Positions 52,728-63,614 are shown, counted from the first letter of the stretch. The stretch is 64,000 bases of DNA from Piezodorus guildinii (GCA_023052935.1 CM041293.1:176691600-176755599); one strand, 5' to 3'. The notes: a model not told the origin generated them from the sequence alone. Numbers and translations are program-made.

Positions 52728-52985
52728 AGGGGTGACCTGTGTTTTAGTGGTTAGCATAAAGGCCTTATATGCTCTAGCTCGAAGGTTCAAACTAGGCTGG
52801 TGACCCAGTTAGTTATTCCGCCAGGAGATGTAAAGTGTTGGTCCCGAGTCTGTGTGATGTCAAGTACTCGTTAGAAATCCCTAGAATAATCAAACCTGGA
52901 TAGGCAAATTTAGGACTCCCATTGTAGCATCCTCCTATTAGCCACAGTAGCATAAAGTGGTCTTAAATGGAAAAAAACAAAACAA
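52728..52985 (+). mobile_element. SINE-1, nearly full length
   Basis: It has the head GGTGACCTGTGTTTTAGTGG, a diverged B box (AAGGTTCAAACTAGG) and the body through CCTGGATAGGCAAATTTAGG to GTCTTAAATGGAAAAAAAC. Confidence 0.85.
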
Positions 52986-53605
52986 TAAAAGCTCGGAATT
53001 ACCATCCGAATTTTACTTATCTCTAAAATACTTCTTCTTCTTTTCTTTTTTTTTTTTCATTTTTCATTATTCAAAAAGTTATCTAAAATGAAGCAACAAA
53101 AATCTTGTGTGCTGCAGAAAAACCCTCCAAAGAAGGTCATAGCCAGTGAAATTTATGTCTACAATATTTCTTTGAAATACGTGGACATTCACAAAATAAA
53201 AACCTTGATGAGTACAAAATACAAACATTAAAATAAACAAAATGCCAGGAATGAATCATAATATTTTGCATGGTTTGTTTACTGCATCGTTTGCTGTTGT
53301 ATTTTTATTTATCAATACTCAGCTGTTTGGCAATACGTAACTGATGTTGATAGCCGAAAGATCATTTATACAAAGGACATTGAAGAACAAATATTCAAAA
53401 GGCATTGATGGTGACGTTTTAAAACGAGCTATTTAACAACCAGGATGGATTCTATCTAACGATTCTGTCCTTGGCTACGTCGGATCAGCTGATCCTCTCC
53501 AGTGTCTACTATATCATCAAATTAGAACTATTATTATTTATGATATGTTGTTGTAATACCTAAGCAAAATTTTCGCTTGAAAATATGATCATTTTATAAA
53601 TTACT
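52986..53605. other. Unassigned DNA
   Basis: No repeat family or credible frame is found. Confidence 0.35.
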
Positions 53606-53642
53606 TTACCAGCTGTGACCCTTAGCTTTGCTAGCGAATATT
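53606..53642 (-). mobile_element. Helitron 3'-end-like fragment
   Basis: The minus strand reads ATATTCGCTAGCAAAGCTAA then GGGTCACAGCTGGT, matching the end of the Helitron at 62450-62480 (ATATTCGCTAGCAAAGCTGC). Confidence 0.5.
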
Positions 53643-53689
53643 TCGTTTTGTGTTGATAATGTTTAATTTAGTGACAGATCTTTATTTAT

Positions 53690-54030
53690 CTTTAATTATT
53701 TATCGTAATTTTATGCTTCCGTGGCTAATCGGACGATGCTACAGTGGGAGTACTAAATTTTGCTTACTAATATTAATTATTACTAGTATTAATTTTGCCG
53801 ACGGTTTATGCTTTGACATGGCTCAGTAATGCCCTGATGATGGCTCACAAACTTGAGCCGAAACGTCGGCAAAATTAAAATATTTAGAAAAAGATTGACT
53901 CCTGATTATTCCACCTATAATAGTTCCTACAGTCGACTATACATCCTCAATAGAATAGGGTATCTTTAAGGAGTACCTGACATCGCGCAGGTGGACCCAA
54001 CCATTTTATGTCCCCTCCGAAGTACGTTTT
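53690..54030 (-). mobile_element. SINE-1 split by a hammerhead-bearing insertion
   Basis: SINE-1 3' half lies at 53690-53765 and another part at 53945-54030. The CCTATCCAGGTTTTATTAG block between them is replaced by foreign sequence (53766-53944). Order and orientation agree with one SINE copy. Confidence 0.75.
53766..53944 (+). ncRNA. Hammerhead-ribozyme-like motif, Penelope-type insertion
   Basis: At 53831-53870 the order is GCC, CTGATGA, a stem-loop (TGGCTCACAAACTTGAGCC: GGCTCA pairs with TGAGCC), GAAA, C, GTC, GGC. CTGATGA, GAAA and GTC are the invariant hammerhead core and cleavage triplet. TGCC/GGCA gives a 4 bp helix I. Helix III is just AC/GU, so cleavage would need a dimer, as reported for minimal type I hammerheads of Penelope-like elements. 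Expression and activity are unknown. Confidence 0.65.
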
Positions 54031-54495
54031 TTAAAGATGATCATAAACAGCTTAAAAACTATTCAATTTAAGGACACAATAATAAGATCAGTGAAACCGG
54101 TTTTAAAGGTTCAATGCTGATATCTGCAAATGTTGCCTAACTGTCCTAACCCAGGCTCCCGAGATCAGACTCGAAACAATCCTCCCTTCGTCGCCTCGGC
54201 CTATCCAATTTATATAAAGACATGATAAAGTTTATTTCTAAATCCTAAATAAAAAATGAAATAAAAGAAAAAAAACGCGTTTTTTACTGGTGGAAGGATC
54301 ATCCACGATTGGAGGAAATTTCCATATAACTTTACATCAATTTGGGGAACTAATTAGTATCTTCATGTTGATAACCAACGGTTGTGTCATGCTTAAACAC
54401 TAATTAATTGAGTATTTAACGTCACTTCAAACTGTTGTTGGGACGACACCAGAGCGGGAATCCTAAAAATGCTAAATTAACGAAAGCATTTGACT
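54031..54495. other. Unassigned DNA
   Basis: No feature is supported. Confidence 0.3.
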
Positions 54496-55150
54496 TCGAG
54501 TAAATAATCCTTAGTTATGCCGTCCTTCGGAGGGGACATTAAAAGGTGGTCCCGAGCCTGTGCGATGTCAAATAATAAAACCTCATCATCATCATCCGTG
54601 ACGCTACAGACCGATGTGGTCCTTGGCCTCCTCAATAAGTCTTCGCCAGGTGGTCCGGTCTTGAGCAGCCGCTCGCCAGTTGCGGGTGTCAAGTAGGCGA
54701 AGAGCATCCCTGGCTACGGTGTCCTCTCATCTAAGCCGAGGTCTTTCTCTTCCCCTTGTCCGATGGAGCCTCCCATCCAGCAGGTTTTTGGGAACTTCAT
54801 CGTCTGGCATCTGTACTAAGTGGCCAGCCCAGCTCAGCCTTCCTAAGTTGATTATCCTCATCACATCATCTTCGCCATAGATCCGGTAGATTTCCAAGTT
54901 TGTCCTCCGCCTCCAGTTTCACTGATCTTAAGATCTTTCTTTCAAATATGAGGATTCCCCTCTCCTCTTTACCAGTGAGGGTCCATGTCTCAGATCCATA
55001 AATTAAGACGGGTCTAATGAGGGTCCTATACAAAAGGCACTTTTAAAATAATAAAACCTGGATAGGCAAAATTTAGGCCTCCCACTGTAGCATTGTCCGA
55101 TTAGCCATAGTAGCATAAAGGGACGTTTAATAAATAAACAAACAAACAAC
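54496..55150 (+). mobile_element. SINE-1 split by RTE-B
   Basis: SINE-1 body 54496-54583 (TAGTTATGCCGTCCTTCGGA) resumes at 55046 (CCTGGATAGGCAAAATTTAG) and ends in AATAAATAAACAAACAAAC. The head is missing. Confidence 0.88.
54584..55045 (-). pseudogene. RTE-B LINE 3' fragment with 14 bp target duplication
   Basis: AAATAATAAAACCT flanks it (54570-54583 and 55046-55059). The minus strand encodes YRTLIRPVLIYGSETWTLTG and KEERGILIFERKILRS, then after shifts LSWAGHLVQMPDDEVPKNLL, RPRLRWEDTVARDALRLL and a C-terminus before a stop and a TGATGATGATGAGG tail. It is homologous to the intact ORF at 44881. Shifts and an in-frame stop mark it as older. Confidence 0.88.
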
Positions 55151-55769
55151 TTGACATCAAACAGGCTCCCAAGTTCATCTGCCGGTTTTGAACTCGCTAC
55201 CTAGGACGTTTAAACTTTACCGATTTGATATCTATTAGAACTGAGTTCTTTCAACTCACTTTGATGACCCTATAGAGCGCGCTAGTGTAAGTGGCCCTCC
55301 TTAACCCGATGACATCATTGGCCTGCCCACTTCTTTTTATCCTATGCGCTCTTCTATTTATACTCACCGCCTGTCTGCGCTTCCACATCCTTCACTCTAA
55401 TGGTTTATTAGATCCGTGTTTACGCAACCATTCTGTTGTAAATTACTCCTCTTAAAACACTCATGTAATTTATTCTGATATATTATAAGAAGATAGTGAT
55501 AGAGTATATTTAGGTTCTATAACTATAAAAAACGATTATTTGGTGGTATTTATTAAAATTAATTTTTATTCTCCAATTCTGGTACTATACATCAAGATCT
55601 CTGATGTCGAATTGAAGAGTAAGGGAGATAATAATTACTTCATTATCACAAGTGTCATCAGCATAGGTAGAAAGGAAAGTATGAAAGTGTTAAGATCGGT
55701 TGGAACATCAGATGTAAAGACCGTGTAAAGAGTGCTAGGATGCTGCCCTGAGGATCACGAGCAGATTGA
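55151..55769. other. Unassigned DNA
   Basis: A 62-codon frame (55540-55728) has no match. Nothing is supported. Confidence 0.35.
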
Positions 55770-55933
55770 GAAAAATTCTGGAGCGCACAACACACGACTT
55801 TCTCTGTCCTCCGTTAATTTTATCAAATTAAGAATTTTTATACAAATTTAGAAACGCAATAAAGTGTTAAAGAATTATTTACATTGGATCTTAATATAAA
55901 CAGGTGTTTTATTAAATAATCCATTATATTATT

Positions 55934-56078
55934 GTTTGTTTATTTATTTAACGTCCCTTTATGCTGCTGTGGCTAATCGGATGATGCTACAGTGGGAGTC
56001 CTAAATTTTGCCTATCCAGGTTTTATTAGGATAGGGATCTTTAACGAGTACCTGACATCGCACAGTCTCGGGACTCTA
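55934..56078 (-). mobile_element. SINE-1, 5'-truncated, 13 bp target duplication
   Basis: CCATTATATTATT flanks it (55921-55933 and 56079-56091). The minus strand begins at GTCCCGAGACTGTGCGATGT and ends ACGTTAAATAAATAAACAAA. Confidence 0.93.
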
Positions 56079-56380
56079 CCATTATATTATTATCTACGAC
56101 AATCAGTTTTTTTATCGGCTTTTCTTCACTCTCTGTTAACTTTTACAATAGTATGTATAAGATAATATTTTGTTTTTAAATCTTTAGCATTCCAACGGTA
56201 TATTATACATGTTTATTACTGTTCTTAAATTCAAAAACAAAAAATTGCATTAAAAACATATTTTGGCAGTTTTCTCATTTAGTTGGATATCGAATTCGTT
56301 CAAATTATATATTTACCTGTTTTTTAGCGATGCTAATCAGACGATATGGTTAATTTTTTTGAATCTACAATATTAAAGTT

Positions 56381-56647
56381 GTTTGTTTATTTATTTAAAG
56401 TAACTTTATGCTACTGTGGCTAATCGGACGATGCTAAAGTGGGAGTCCTAAATTTTGCCTATCCAGGTTTTATTAGGATAGGGATCTTTAACGAGTACCT
56501 GACATCGCACAGGCTCGGGACCACCTTTTAAAGTTCCCTCCGAAGGACGGCATAACCAAGGATTTTTTACTCCCATTATAAACCCGTGATCTTTGGCATA
56601 GGAGGCTGTTATGCTAACCACCCAGCTAGCTACAAGTGATCCCCAAA
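56381..56647 (-). mobile_element. SINE-1 with 9 bp target duplication
   Basis: ATTAAAGTT flanks it (56372-56380 and 56648-56656). The head TCACTTGTAGCTAGCTGGGT and the tail TACTTTAAATAAATAAACAA are present. A deletion removes the block around the B box. Confidence 0.9.
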
Positions 56648-56662
56648 ATTAAAGTTACTTTA

Positions 56663-57097
56663 TAATGATGGAGTTTTGTTGACCGTTGAGAAATTAGATG
56701 AGGAAGATGGTTGGGTGTGCGGTCATAAATTAGAAACACACATTTAAAATAAGTGCTATTTTAATTATGTGCCGACATTTCGCCCTACAATGTAGGCCTT
56801 CATCAGGGCTAAAAGAAACAAGATAACTGTCACCTTATTTCCATACTTTATAACTGTCATCTTATTATCATTTTACATTTAATTTTATTTATGTTCCCAT
56901 ATTTTATTACTGTCATATTATTATTATATACCTAACGCATTATTAAGTCTATAATTACATTAGTTGTTATCTTGTTTCTTTTAGCTCTGATGAAGGCCCA
57001 CATTGTAGGCCAAAACGTCGGCACATAATTAAAATATCACTTATTTTAAATGTGTGTTTCTAATTTATGACCGCACCCCCAACCATCTTCCTCATCA
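56663..57097. mobile_element. Penelope-like inverted element with two hammerhead-like motifs
   Basis: AAAGTTACTTTA flanks the 435 bp insertion (56651-56662 and 57098-57109). Arms 56692-56835 and 56973-57097 are inverted copies around an AT-rich spacer. Each arm has a hammerhead-like core. On the minus strand at 56771-56806 it is CTGATGA, AGGCCTACATTGTAGGGC, GAAA, TGTC, GGC (core intact). On the plus strand at 56987-57022 the GAAA box reads AAAA, so that one is probably dead. No reverse transcriptase is present. The Penelope link rests on the ribozyme type and the retroposition-style flanks. Confidence 0.7.
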
Positions 57098-57557
57098 AAG
57101 TTACTTTAGATGAAGAAATTTTGAAATATCGGCATTTAAGCCCTGGTAGACTATTTCAATCAGAATGAAACCTATATGATATTAAAGCCCATTAAATTTT
57201 ACATCGACATAGCGAGTTTAATCAAAATCGTTAGAGCCGGTTTTAAGAAAATCGTAAAAAGGTGCTAAATGCATTGTATAAAGTGGCTCTTCTAGTAAGC
57301 TAATGTTGATGGAAATTTTTTTCGTAACATCTCGGGCGTATAGTTGTCTTAAATATGAAATTTCATTTCCGTACGACTTTTCGCTTTTGCGCTAGGCTTA
57401 CCACAGACACACAGATCTTTTTTCGCGACTTGGTTATTTGGACTCAAGAGACCCTAAAATGTATATTTCCGTTGAAAACTGTTATTCGAAAATTTTCACG
57501 ATCGCAATACTTTCCCTTACTATATATTCCATATATACGTAAGTGAAAGTAAAAGGT

Positions 57558-58096
57558 GGGAATAGGAAGTGTTGTGATTTATTTTGAAGTATCGATCTGT
57601 GAGGTAGGGCAGGATAGTGAGAAAATTTGTACGAGGGAATGTTAATTCTAATATTGTTTTGCTTTCAATTTGTTATACAATCCACGCGTCTTTAATAAGG
57701 ACAATCCGAAACTCCCACGACGTGTGTCATCTTTGTCAAAACTGTTACAATTGTGTTTTATTATTCATTCATAAATGTTAACCAAAAAAAAATAAAACAA
57801 GTGAATGAGACGACAGTTACTTACGTAATCCCATTCTCAATCCTGAATGGGAATTTCGTTTCTTATTCTAATGGAGCTTCCCTTAGCTGTTCTGGTATAG
57901 TACCCACATATGGTATGGTGTTCTGTTCTCTGTTACCTTTAACTGAGACTACTCTCTCACTTCATAAAAAATTCAGTTTTTGGTTTCATGTATTACAATC
58001 GTGTATCTATTATGTTACCGACCTAGAAGGTGTCTTAAAACTGCTCCTACCCTCCACCAGCAGACAATATTTCCTGGACTCATACCTTTACCAAAC
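57558..58096. other. Unassigned DNA with a 127-codon frame
   Basis: The frame 57753-58136 continues into the mariner terminus, has no match and a low-complexity hydrophobic make-up. It is not called. Confidence 0.3.
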
Positions 58097-58098
58097 TA

Positions 58099-58969
58099 TA
58101 GGGTTGTGTCTCATGAAATGTTCGTTTTCAAGGTAAAGTATTTTTATTAAAAAAAGGCTATGAAAACAAGATAATTTTTTTTTAAAGTATTTACCTTCTT
58201 TTTTTACACATTTTTCCCAACGTGACACCAAATTTTTTATTCCCGAACTGAAAAAATCTGAGCTTTGAAGTGAAACAAAATCTGAAAACGCACTTTGCAC
58301 TTGATCATCATTTGAAAAAAGTTTTCTTTTGACGAAGTTGTCTAAATTCCTGAACAGGTGGTAATCTGTTGGAGACAAGTCGGGAGAGTATGGTGGGTGC
58401 GGAAGAACTTCGTAGCCCAGTGAGATCATGAGGTACCCATGTATCGAGCTTTTTTACTTTCCCAATACACTTTAAATGTCTGGAAACGGTAGATGCACTT
58501 GCATTTAGTTGTGCTGAGAGTCCTTTAACTGTTTGGTATGGGTTTTCCTTCTACTGTATGTTTGAGAATATCGTTGTCTATTACGAACGGAGGTCTTCCT
58601 CGGGGCGAGTTTTCCAAGTCGGTATCCCCAGCTGAAAACTTAGCAAACCAACGGCGAATGGTCCGTTCATTAACACTCCCTTCCCCAAACGCCTTGCAAA
58701 CATTTCTCGCGGCCTCAGCTGCTGAATGGTCTAGTTTAAACTCGTACAAAAATATTACTAGAAAATCACGTGTTTCCATGTTCATATTTGGAGGTATACT
58801 AAAAAGTGGCTAATTGATTGGGAAGCTAATGTTTATAATACAAAGGTAGAGGATTAGTAACTGTTTACTTTAAATATGTAAACATTCGGAAAAAACCAAC
58901 AGAGACCTGCAAAATCCGTTATGTATTTCAGAAACTATAAAAACGGACATTTCATGTGAAACAACCCAA
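58099..58969 (-). mobile_element. Non-autonomous mariner, both ends present
   Basis: The termini (TAGGGTTGTGTCTCATGAAA left, complement of TTGGGTTGTTTCACATGAAA right) are flanked by TA at 58097-58098 and 58970-58971. The length is 871 bp. Confidence 0.9.
58160..58785 (-). pseudogene. Mariner transposase remnant
   Basis: On the minus strand, frame 58785-58525 gives MNMETRDFLVIFLYEFKLDH through the HTH and SPRGRPP to HTVEGKP. After a shift the VPHDL block is joined directly to GYEVLPHPPYSPDLSPTDYH, so the deletion here is slightly larger than in the other copies. The C-terminus reads QVQSAFSDFVSLQSSDFFSS to KEGKYF. The first two catalytic Asp are lost. Confidence 0.85.
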
Positions 58970-58971
58970 TA

Positions 58972-59215
58972 TTAACTCCCAACATCCTGCATACATCCAC
59001 GGCCTACTTCTTTTTAAATCATCAGTCCACTCACTTGAAACTTGATCGCGCCATTATGACCTTTACGTCCCTACTCACAGAACTAAAACTTTTGATTGTT
59101 CCTTTATCGTCCCCTCCACTACCCTCTGGAATTCACTTCCAACCCATATTCGCCATGATCCTTGTTTATCCTATTAATTTCCCAATACCTTGTGTCATTC
59201 TCAAATAGAGGATCA
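58972..59215 (+). pseudogene. CR1-like LINE C-terminal fragment
   Basis: One frame reads HYDLYVPTHRTKTFDCSFIV then PSTTLWNSLPTHIRHDPCLS, the C-terminal phrase of CR1/Jockey-like ORF2 proteins, related to the one at 32690. It has no tail and is truncated at both ends. Confidence 0.65.
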
Positions 59216-59266
59216 GCAAATGAGATATTTAAATTCTAGATATCTAACATCGAATGAATGTAAATA

Positions 59267-60165
59267 ATCTGGTGCGGGCAACACACGACTTTCACTTACT
59301 TCCGTTGTTAAAATAGTTTAAAGAATTTTCAAATACAGTAAGAGATAAAAATGAGTGAAACCATTACATAATTAATTAAATTGAATTTCCATTGAAACGT
59401 GTGTGTTATTGAAAAATCTATTATATTATTATCTAAAATAATCATTTAGTTTTATCGGCTTTTCATCACTCTTTATTAACATTAACACGCTTGTGTATAA
59501 GATAATATTTTTTTCTGGAATATTTAACTTTCCAACGGTATATTAGACATCTATATTACTGTTTTTATGTTCAAAAACAAAAAAATGCATTAAGAAATAT
59601 GTTTTCAGTTTTTTCTTTTAGTTACATATCGAATTCGTCTAACTTACATATATACCTGTTTTTTATCAATGGTAACAAGATAATATGGTTATTTCTATAT
59701 AATCTAATAAATTAAAGGTACTTTAGAGGAAGGAAATTTAGAATATCGGCATTTAAGTCATGTCAGACTATTTCAATCAGAATGAAACCTACATGATATT
59801 AAAGCCCATTAAATTTTACATCGACATAGCGAGTTTAATCAAAATCGTTAGAGCCTTTTTGGAGAAAATCGAAAAAAGGTGCAAAATGCATGGTATAAAG
59901 TGGCTCTTCTGGTTATTTTGATGAAAAAGTTTTTGTAACATTTCGGGCATATAGTTGTCTTAATTATGAAATTTCAGTTTCATACGACATTTCGTTTACG
60001 CGCGGGAGTTAGCACACACACAGACCTTTTTGTGGGACTTGGTCATTTGGACTCAGGGGACCCTGAAACGTGTTCCGGTTGAAAATTGGAATTAGAAAAT
60101 TTTCACGATCTCAATACTTTTCCTTATTATATATTACTATTTCATATATAGTAAGCGAAAGTGAA
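59267..60165 (+). repeat. Rep-A complete copy (899 bp)
   Basis: It runs from AATCTGGTGCGGGCAACACA to TTCATATATAGTAAGCGAAA. The hairpin is enlarged by an extra TATTACTATTTCATA-like repeat. Confidence 0.9.
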
Positions 60166-60167
60166 AA

Positions 60168-60232
60168 TTCCTTAATTGATTTTAACATGTGGGGTAAGTG
60201 AAAGTCGTGGTTGCACTCACCAGATTTTATTT
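60168..60232 (-). repeat. Rep-A terminus facing the previous copy
   Basis: TTAATTGATTTTAACATGTG then GGTAAGTGAAAGTCGTG...CACCAGATTTT: only the last 65 bp, placed tail-to-tail against the complete copy. Confidence 0.8.
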
Positions 60233-60997
60233 TATAGAATTAATGAATTTAAGTTATGATATACAGTGTAATATATTATAAGATTTAAACTGGAATTATA
60301 TCATTGTAGTGAAGATTTTCAATTCCCAGTCCTATTGTAGCTTCAGGTCGAAGAGTACTAAAGTCAGGGTGAACCTTTGCATTTGTTATTTAAATGTCGA
60401 GGTTAATCGATTCCTTATCCTATATTGTATGACTTTATATGCATTTATGGTTTTAACTTGTTGTAACATTATGGTAACATTTTCTTTTTAAGTGTCACCA
60501 GTTTAAAGTAACTGGTACTCTGGTTACAAGTTTACGCAAGGGTAACAATACTTTGAGGAAATCTTATATTTCAGACTAATGTTTCAACACACGCGGTAAC
60601 AGTAACATATTGAAACAGTTTCTCATGTCGAAACTGGAGTTTTAGTTTCATATTGTTCCCACCATGTTTTATCCTGGTTCGTATATGTCAGAAAATGTTC
60701 TTAATCACTTAGCCGTTGTAATGAGGTAGTGGCGGATTTAGATCCAGGGCTTAGATTGGAAATCGGGGAGGAAACTGGTGTTTAAGGGAGATCTCGATAT
60801 GAGAGGGTTACACCTCCGTGCGTGACGGATAGCCTACAATATTTTTCATGATCCTTAGAACCCTCGACCCTTCGTGGGATTTAGAGATGCTGGTTGGCCA
60901 ATAAATCTAACGTTAATTAGTATGTCATAAAATATCATTATGGTGGTTTATCTGTTGCGTAGGCACTGGCATAACAGTTTTCTAGGTCCAAATTTTA
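60233..60997. other. Unassigned DNA
   Basis: No repeat family or credible frame is seen. Confidence 0.35.
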
Positions 60998-62480
60998 TCT
61001 ATACTAATATTATAAAGCTGAAGAGTTTGTTTGTTTGTTTATTTGAACGTGCTAATCTCAGAAACTACTGGTTCGAAATGAAAAATTCTTTTTGTGTTGG
61101 ATAGTCTATTTACCGAGGAAGGCTATAGGCTATATAACATCACGCTGCGACCAATAGGAGTGAAGAATCAGTGGAAAATCTGGGGAAAAACGGGAAAAAT
61201 TAGGGAAAAAAAAACCTCGCATCCCAATGATTTCAAATGATTAACTTTTTATTTTTAAAATAATTCAATTTCCCCATAATTTATCTTTTGATTTACACCA
61301 AGATCGGGTTGCGGAGAAAATCATTATGTTCTTCTGCCACATGAAAAAAAAACTTCTTTCAAATATATTCTTTTAAAAACTTCTTAATAGCGATCATAAT
61401 AACAGAAATTGACGCAAACGAAATCGTTTTATAATATATCAAAGAAAAGGTGACGTGTACCGAGAAAGGATTAAATCTGGTTGATAAAATTCCGGTTCTG
61501 GAAAACGCCGATGATTTGGTACTGTTGGGGGAAGACACGGAAACTAATAAAATAAAAACCGTTAAAAAAAATAGGACTCGAAATAAATACCGATAAGAAA
61601 AAATATGTGATTAGTAGCAGAGACGGTGGCGATCTTAGTGATATTGATATATCAGGGCATAATTTTGAAAAACGTAGAGAAATTTAAGTATTTAGGTTCA
61701 ATGATAACGAGACAAACTAAGTCCAGGAGAACATAAAGTCCCGGTCAGAGGCGGGAAATGCGTGTTATTATTCAGTTGCGAAATTACTTAGCTCGCGGCT
61801 TCTGTCTTAAAACTTAAAGGTTAGAAGTTATAAAACTATTATTCTTCCGACGGTCCTTTACGGATGTGAAACGTGGCCGCTTACTTTGAAGGACGAACAA
61901 CGGCTAAAATTTTCGAAAATAAGATACCACAGGCCAAATATTTGGACCGACTAGGGTGTAAAGAAGGTTGCGGAGACTATATTTATATCAATCTATATAA
62001 TTATATAAGTCATGTTTTATTTCAAGAGTCATTTTTAACTTTAATCGTTATTATCTTGAAGCATATACATTTATAAATTTAAATAAAATATAACAATTAT
62101 TATTTCTTTTGAATTATTCGAGTAAAATAATCAGAACTATTATTTTAACCATATTTAGGACTTTTATTAGCTATATGTCTATGTTTATAAAATATATCAA
62201 TCAATTTTTAGTCATCGCAGTATCTAAAAAATGACTATGGTTGTGAATCTAAAATTTTTCCTGGAGGTTGGTCTTAGTGTCTAGATGTGCAATAAGGCTG
62301 GGTTTGAAAATCTTCAACTTACAAGTGGTTGAAATTGTAAATTTGACAGGAAGAAGTCTAGATCGGGCTTTAAATAATAACAAAGAGTAGCTGATAGTTG
62401 ATATTTTTACTCTTACTATAAACGCACATAAATTAATACGAAATGCAATATTCGCTAGCAAAGCTGCGGTTCACAGCTAG
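60998..62480 (+). mobile_element. Non-autonomous Helitron carrying an RTE-A fragment
   Basis: The 5' end TCTATACTAATATTATAAAG follows A. The 3' end closes AGCTGCGGTTCACAGCTAG (a 5 bp hairpin AGCTG/CAGCT next to CTAG) and is followed by T, so the A/T target is satisfied. The first 290 bp match 22539-22830, and 61370-61420 matches 24111-24160. No Rep/helicase gene is present. RTE-A sequence fills 61440-61990. Confidence 0.8.
61440..61990 (+). pseudogene. RTE-A reverse transcriptase fragment inside Helitron
   Basis: Frames broken by indels read KIPVLENADDLVLLGEDTET (the YADD motif changed to NADD), TDKKKYVISSRDG, EKFKYLGSM and CYYSVAKLLSSRLLS, then TIILPTVLYGCETWPLTLKD, the block missing from the copy at 17.1 kb. 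It stops without the C-terminal GRPRRRW motif or the 3' tail. It is inactive. Confidence 0.8.
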
Positions 62481-62585
62481 TATTTTATATTCAGTAAAGC
62501 GCGATAAATTAAAAGAATAAAAAATGAAATTGGTTGAATCATTGAATTTGGTTAAGAACTAGCAGAGATATAGCGTTTTGAATTT

Positions 62586-62722
62586 TTTTTTTCAGTGGCG
62601 CGACAGGCCGTGCAGGCCCTTGGCCTCACTGTGTAATCTCCTGGGAGGTTACAATCACGTTTCTCGATGCACTTTATAGGGTAGGGTCATCACTCCCTAC
62701 ACCTAATTTTGTGAGTGGCCAC
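62586..62722 (-). mobile_element. Possible LINE 3' end (poly(A) on minus strand)
   Basis: A T run at 62587-62600 is followed by TCAGTGGCGCGACAGGCCGT and GGCCTTGGCCTCACTG-like G/C-rich sequence, similar in style to the LINE-C 3' end at 15083. No coding sequence is recognised. Confidence 0.35.
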
Positions 62723-63098
62723 TAGGGGTGGGCATAATCGAATAATTGTCATAATCGGATGATCGGACTTCGATGATTTAAATAATCGAATGATTGAATG
62801 ATTAATATGCATTCTAAGAGACCATATGCCACAATTCTGGTCTCTATGATGACTGAGCTGGCTGAGCCTAGGTGGAAATATGCATATAATTTATGTGATG
62901 AGCAAAAAAAAAAAAAAAAAAAAAGGTCAAAAGGTCGTTCGATTGTCCGAACTACTTATAATCCCTCGATCATCGTTAACCAATTCAGTTCGAATGATCA
63001 TTCGTTACTCCAAACCGATTAATCCGATAATCGCTTAATTCGAATGATTGAAATAATCGAATGATCCGATAATCGTCATTCGATTATGCCCAACCCTA
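62723..63098. mobile_element. hAT-type MITE, second copy
   Basis: The ends TAGGGGTGGGCATAATCGAA and TTCGATTATGCCCAACCCTA match the copy at 21294-21555 and are built of the same ATCGAATGATTGA words. The 376 bp copy contains an unrelated core with an A-rich run (62904-62924). The flanking 8-mers (GTGGCCAC and GTAGGTAA) do not match. Confidence 0.85.
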
Positions 63099-63425
63099 GT
63101 AGGTAAGGAAACGGTAGTAGTAGGTAAGGAAAACACCGTATCCTTTTCTATATTATGGCACATAGTAATTGGATTACCCTAGACATGCTATAGGAAAACA
63201 TCTATTTTATAGACTGCGATCACTAAAGGGAAGACATCACTACTGTTATCCGCAGCTTATTTCTAAATAATGATCATAATAATAGTCATGGATCAGAGGT
63301 TTTACATCTTTTTATTTTAACTAACATAAATCATAGTAACATTTAACACAACTAAATGATCTGAATAATTAATTTTGCTACATAACAATAAATATAATTT
63401 TCATAAACTTAAACTATTACATTTC
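63099..63425. other. Unassigned DNA
   Basis: GTAGGTAAGGAAA occurs twice at 63099 and 63120. Nothing else is supported. Confidence 0.35.
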
Positions 63426-63436
63426 TCTACACATTT

Positions 63437-63603
63437 TTTTTTTTTAATTCATATTTTATTGAATTTACAACTGTATTAACATAAATACAATAAATAAAAC
63501 TGTTGAATTAGAATAAAGGGCGTGAAAGGCTTGTGAAGAAACTACCCAGCGGTAGAACTTCGATGTTTATTTAAGTTAAGTAGATCCCGAGGCCATCTTC
63601 TTG
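63437..63603 (-). mobile_element. Jockey-A LINE tail, 167 bp, with target duplication
   Basis: TCTACACATTT flanks it (63426-63436 and 63604-63614). It matches the first 165 bp of the copy at 28506 (ATATTTTATTGAATT, GGGCGTGAAAGGCTTG, CGATGTTTATTTAAGT) and starts with poly(A) on the minus strand. It is an extreme 5' truncation. Confidence 0.92.
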
Positions 63604-63614
63604 TCTACACATTT

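Larger units (their letters stand above)
55770..57557 (+). repeat. Rep-A complete copy split by two SINE-1 and one Penelope-like insertion
   Basis: Collinear Rep-A pieces lie at 55770-55933, 56079-56380, 56648-56662 and 57098-57557. The copy runs from AATTCTGGAGCGCACAACAC to the hairpin end TTCCATATATACGTAAGTGA. All three insertions have matching flanking duplications, so their ends are exact. Confidence 0.9.

Noticed and set aside
54680..54880. 66-codon plus-strand frame rich in Ser/Arg
   Set aside because: It is the antisense shadow of the RTE-B coding region.
57753..58136. 127-codon frame
   Set aside because: The frame runs into the mariner terminus, has biased hydrophobic composition and no recognisable family.
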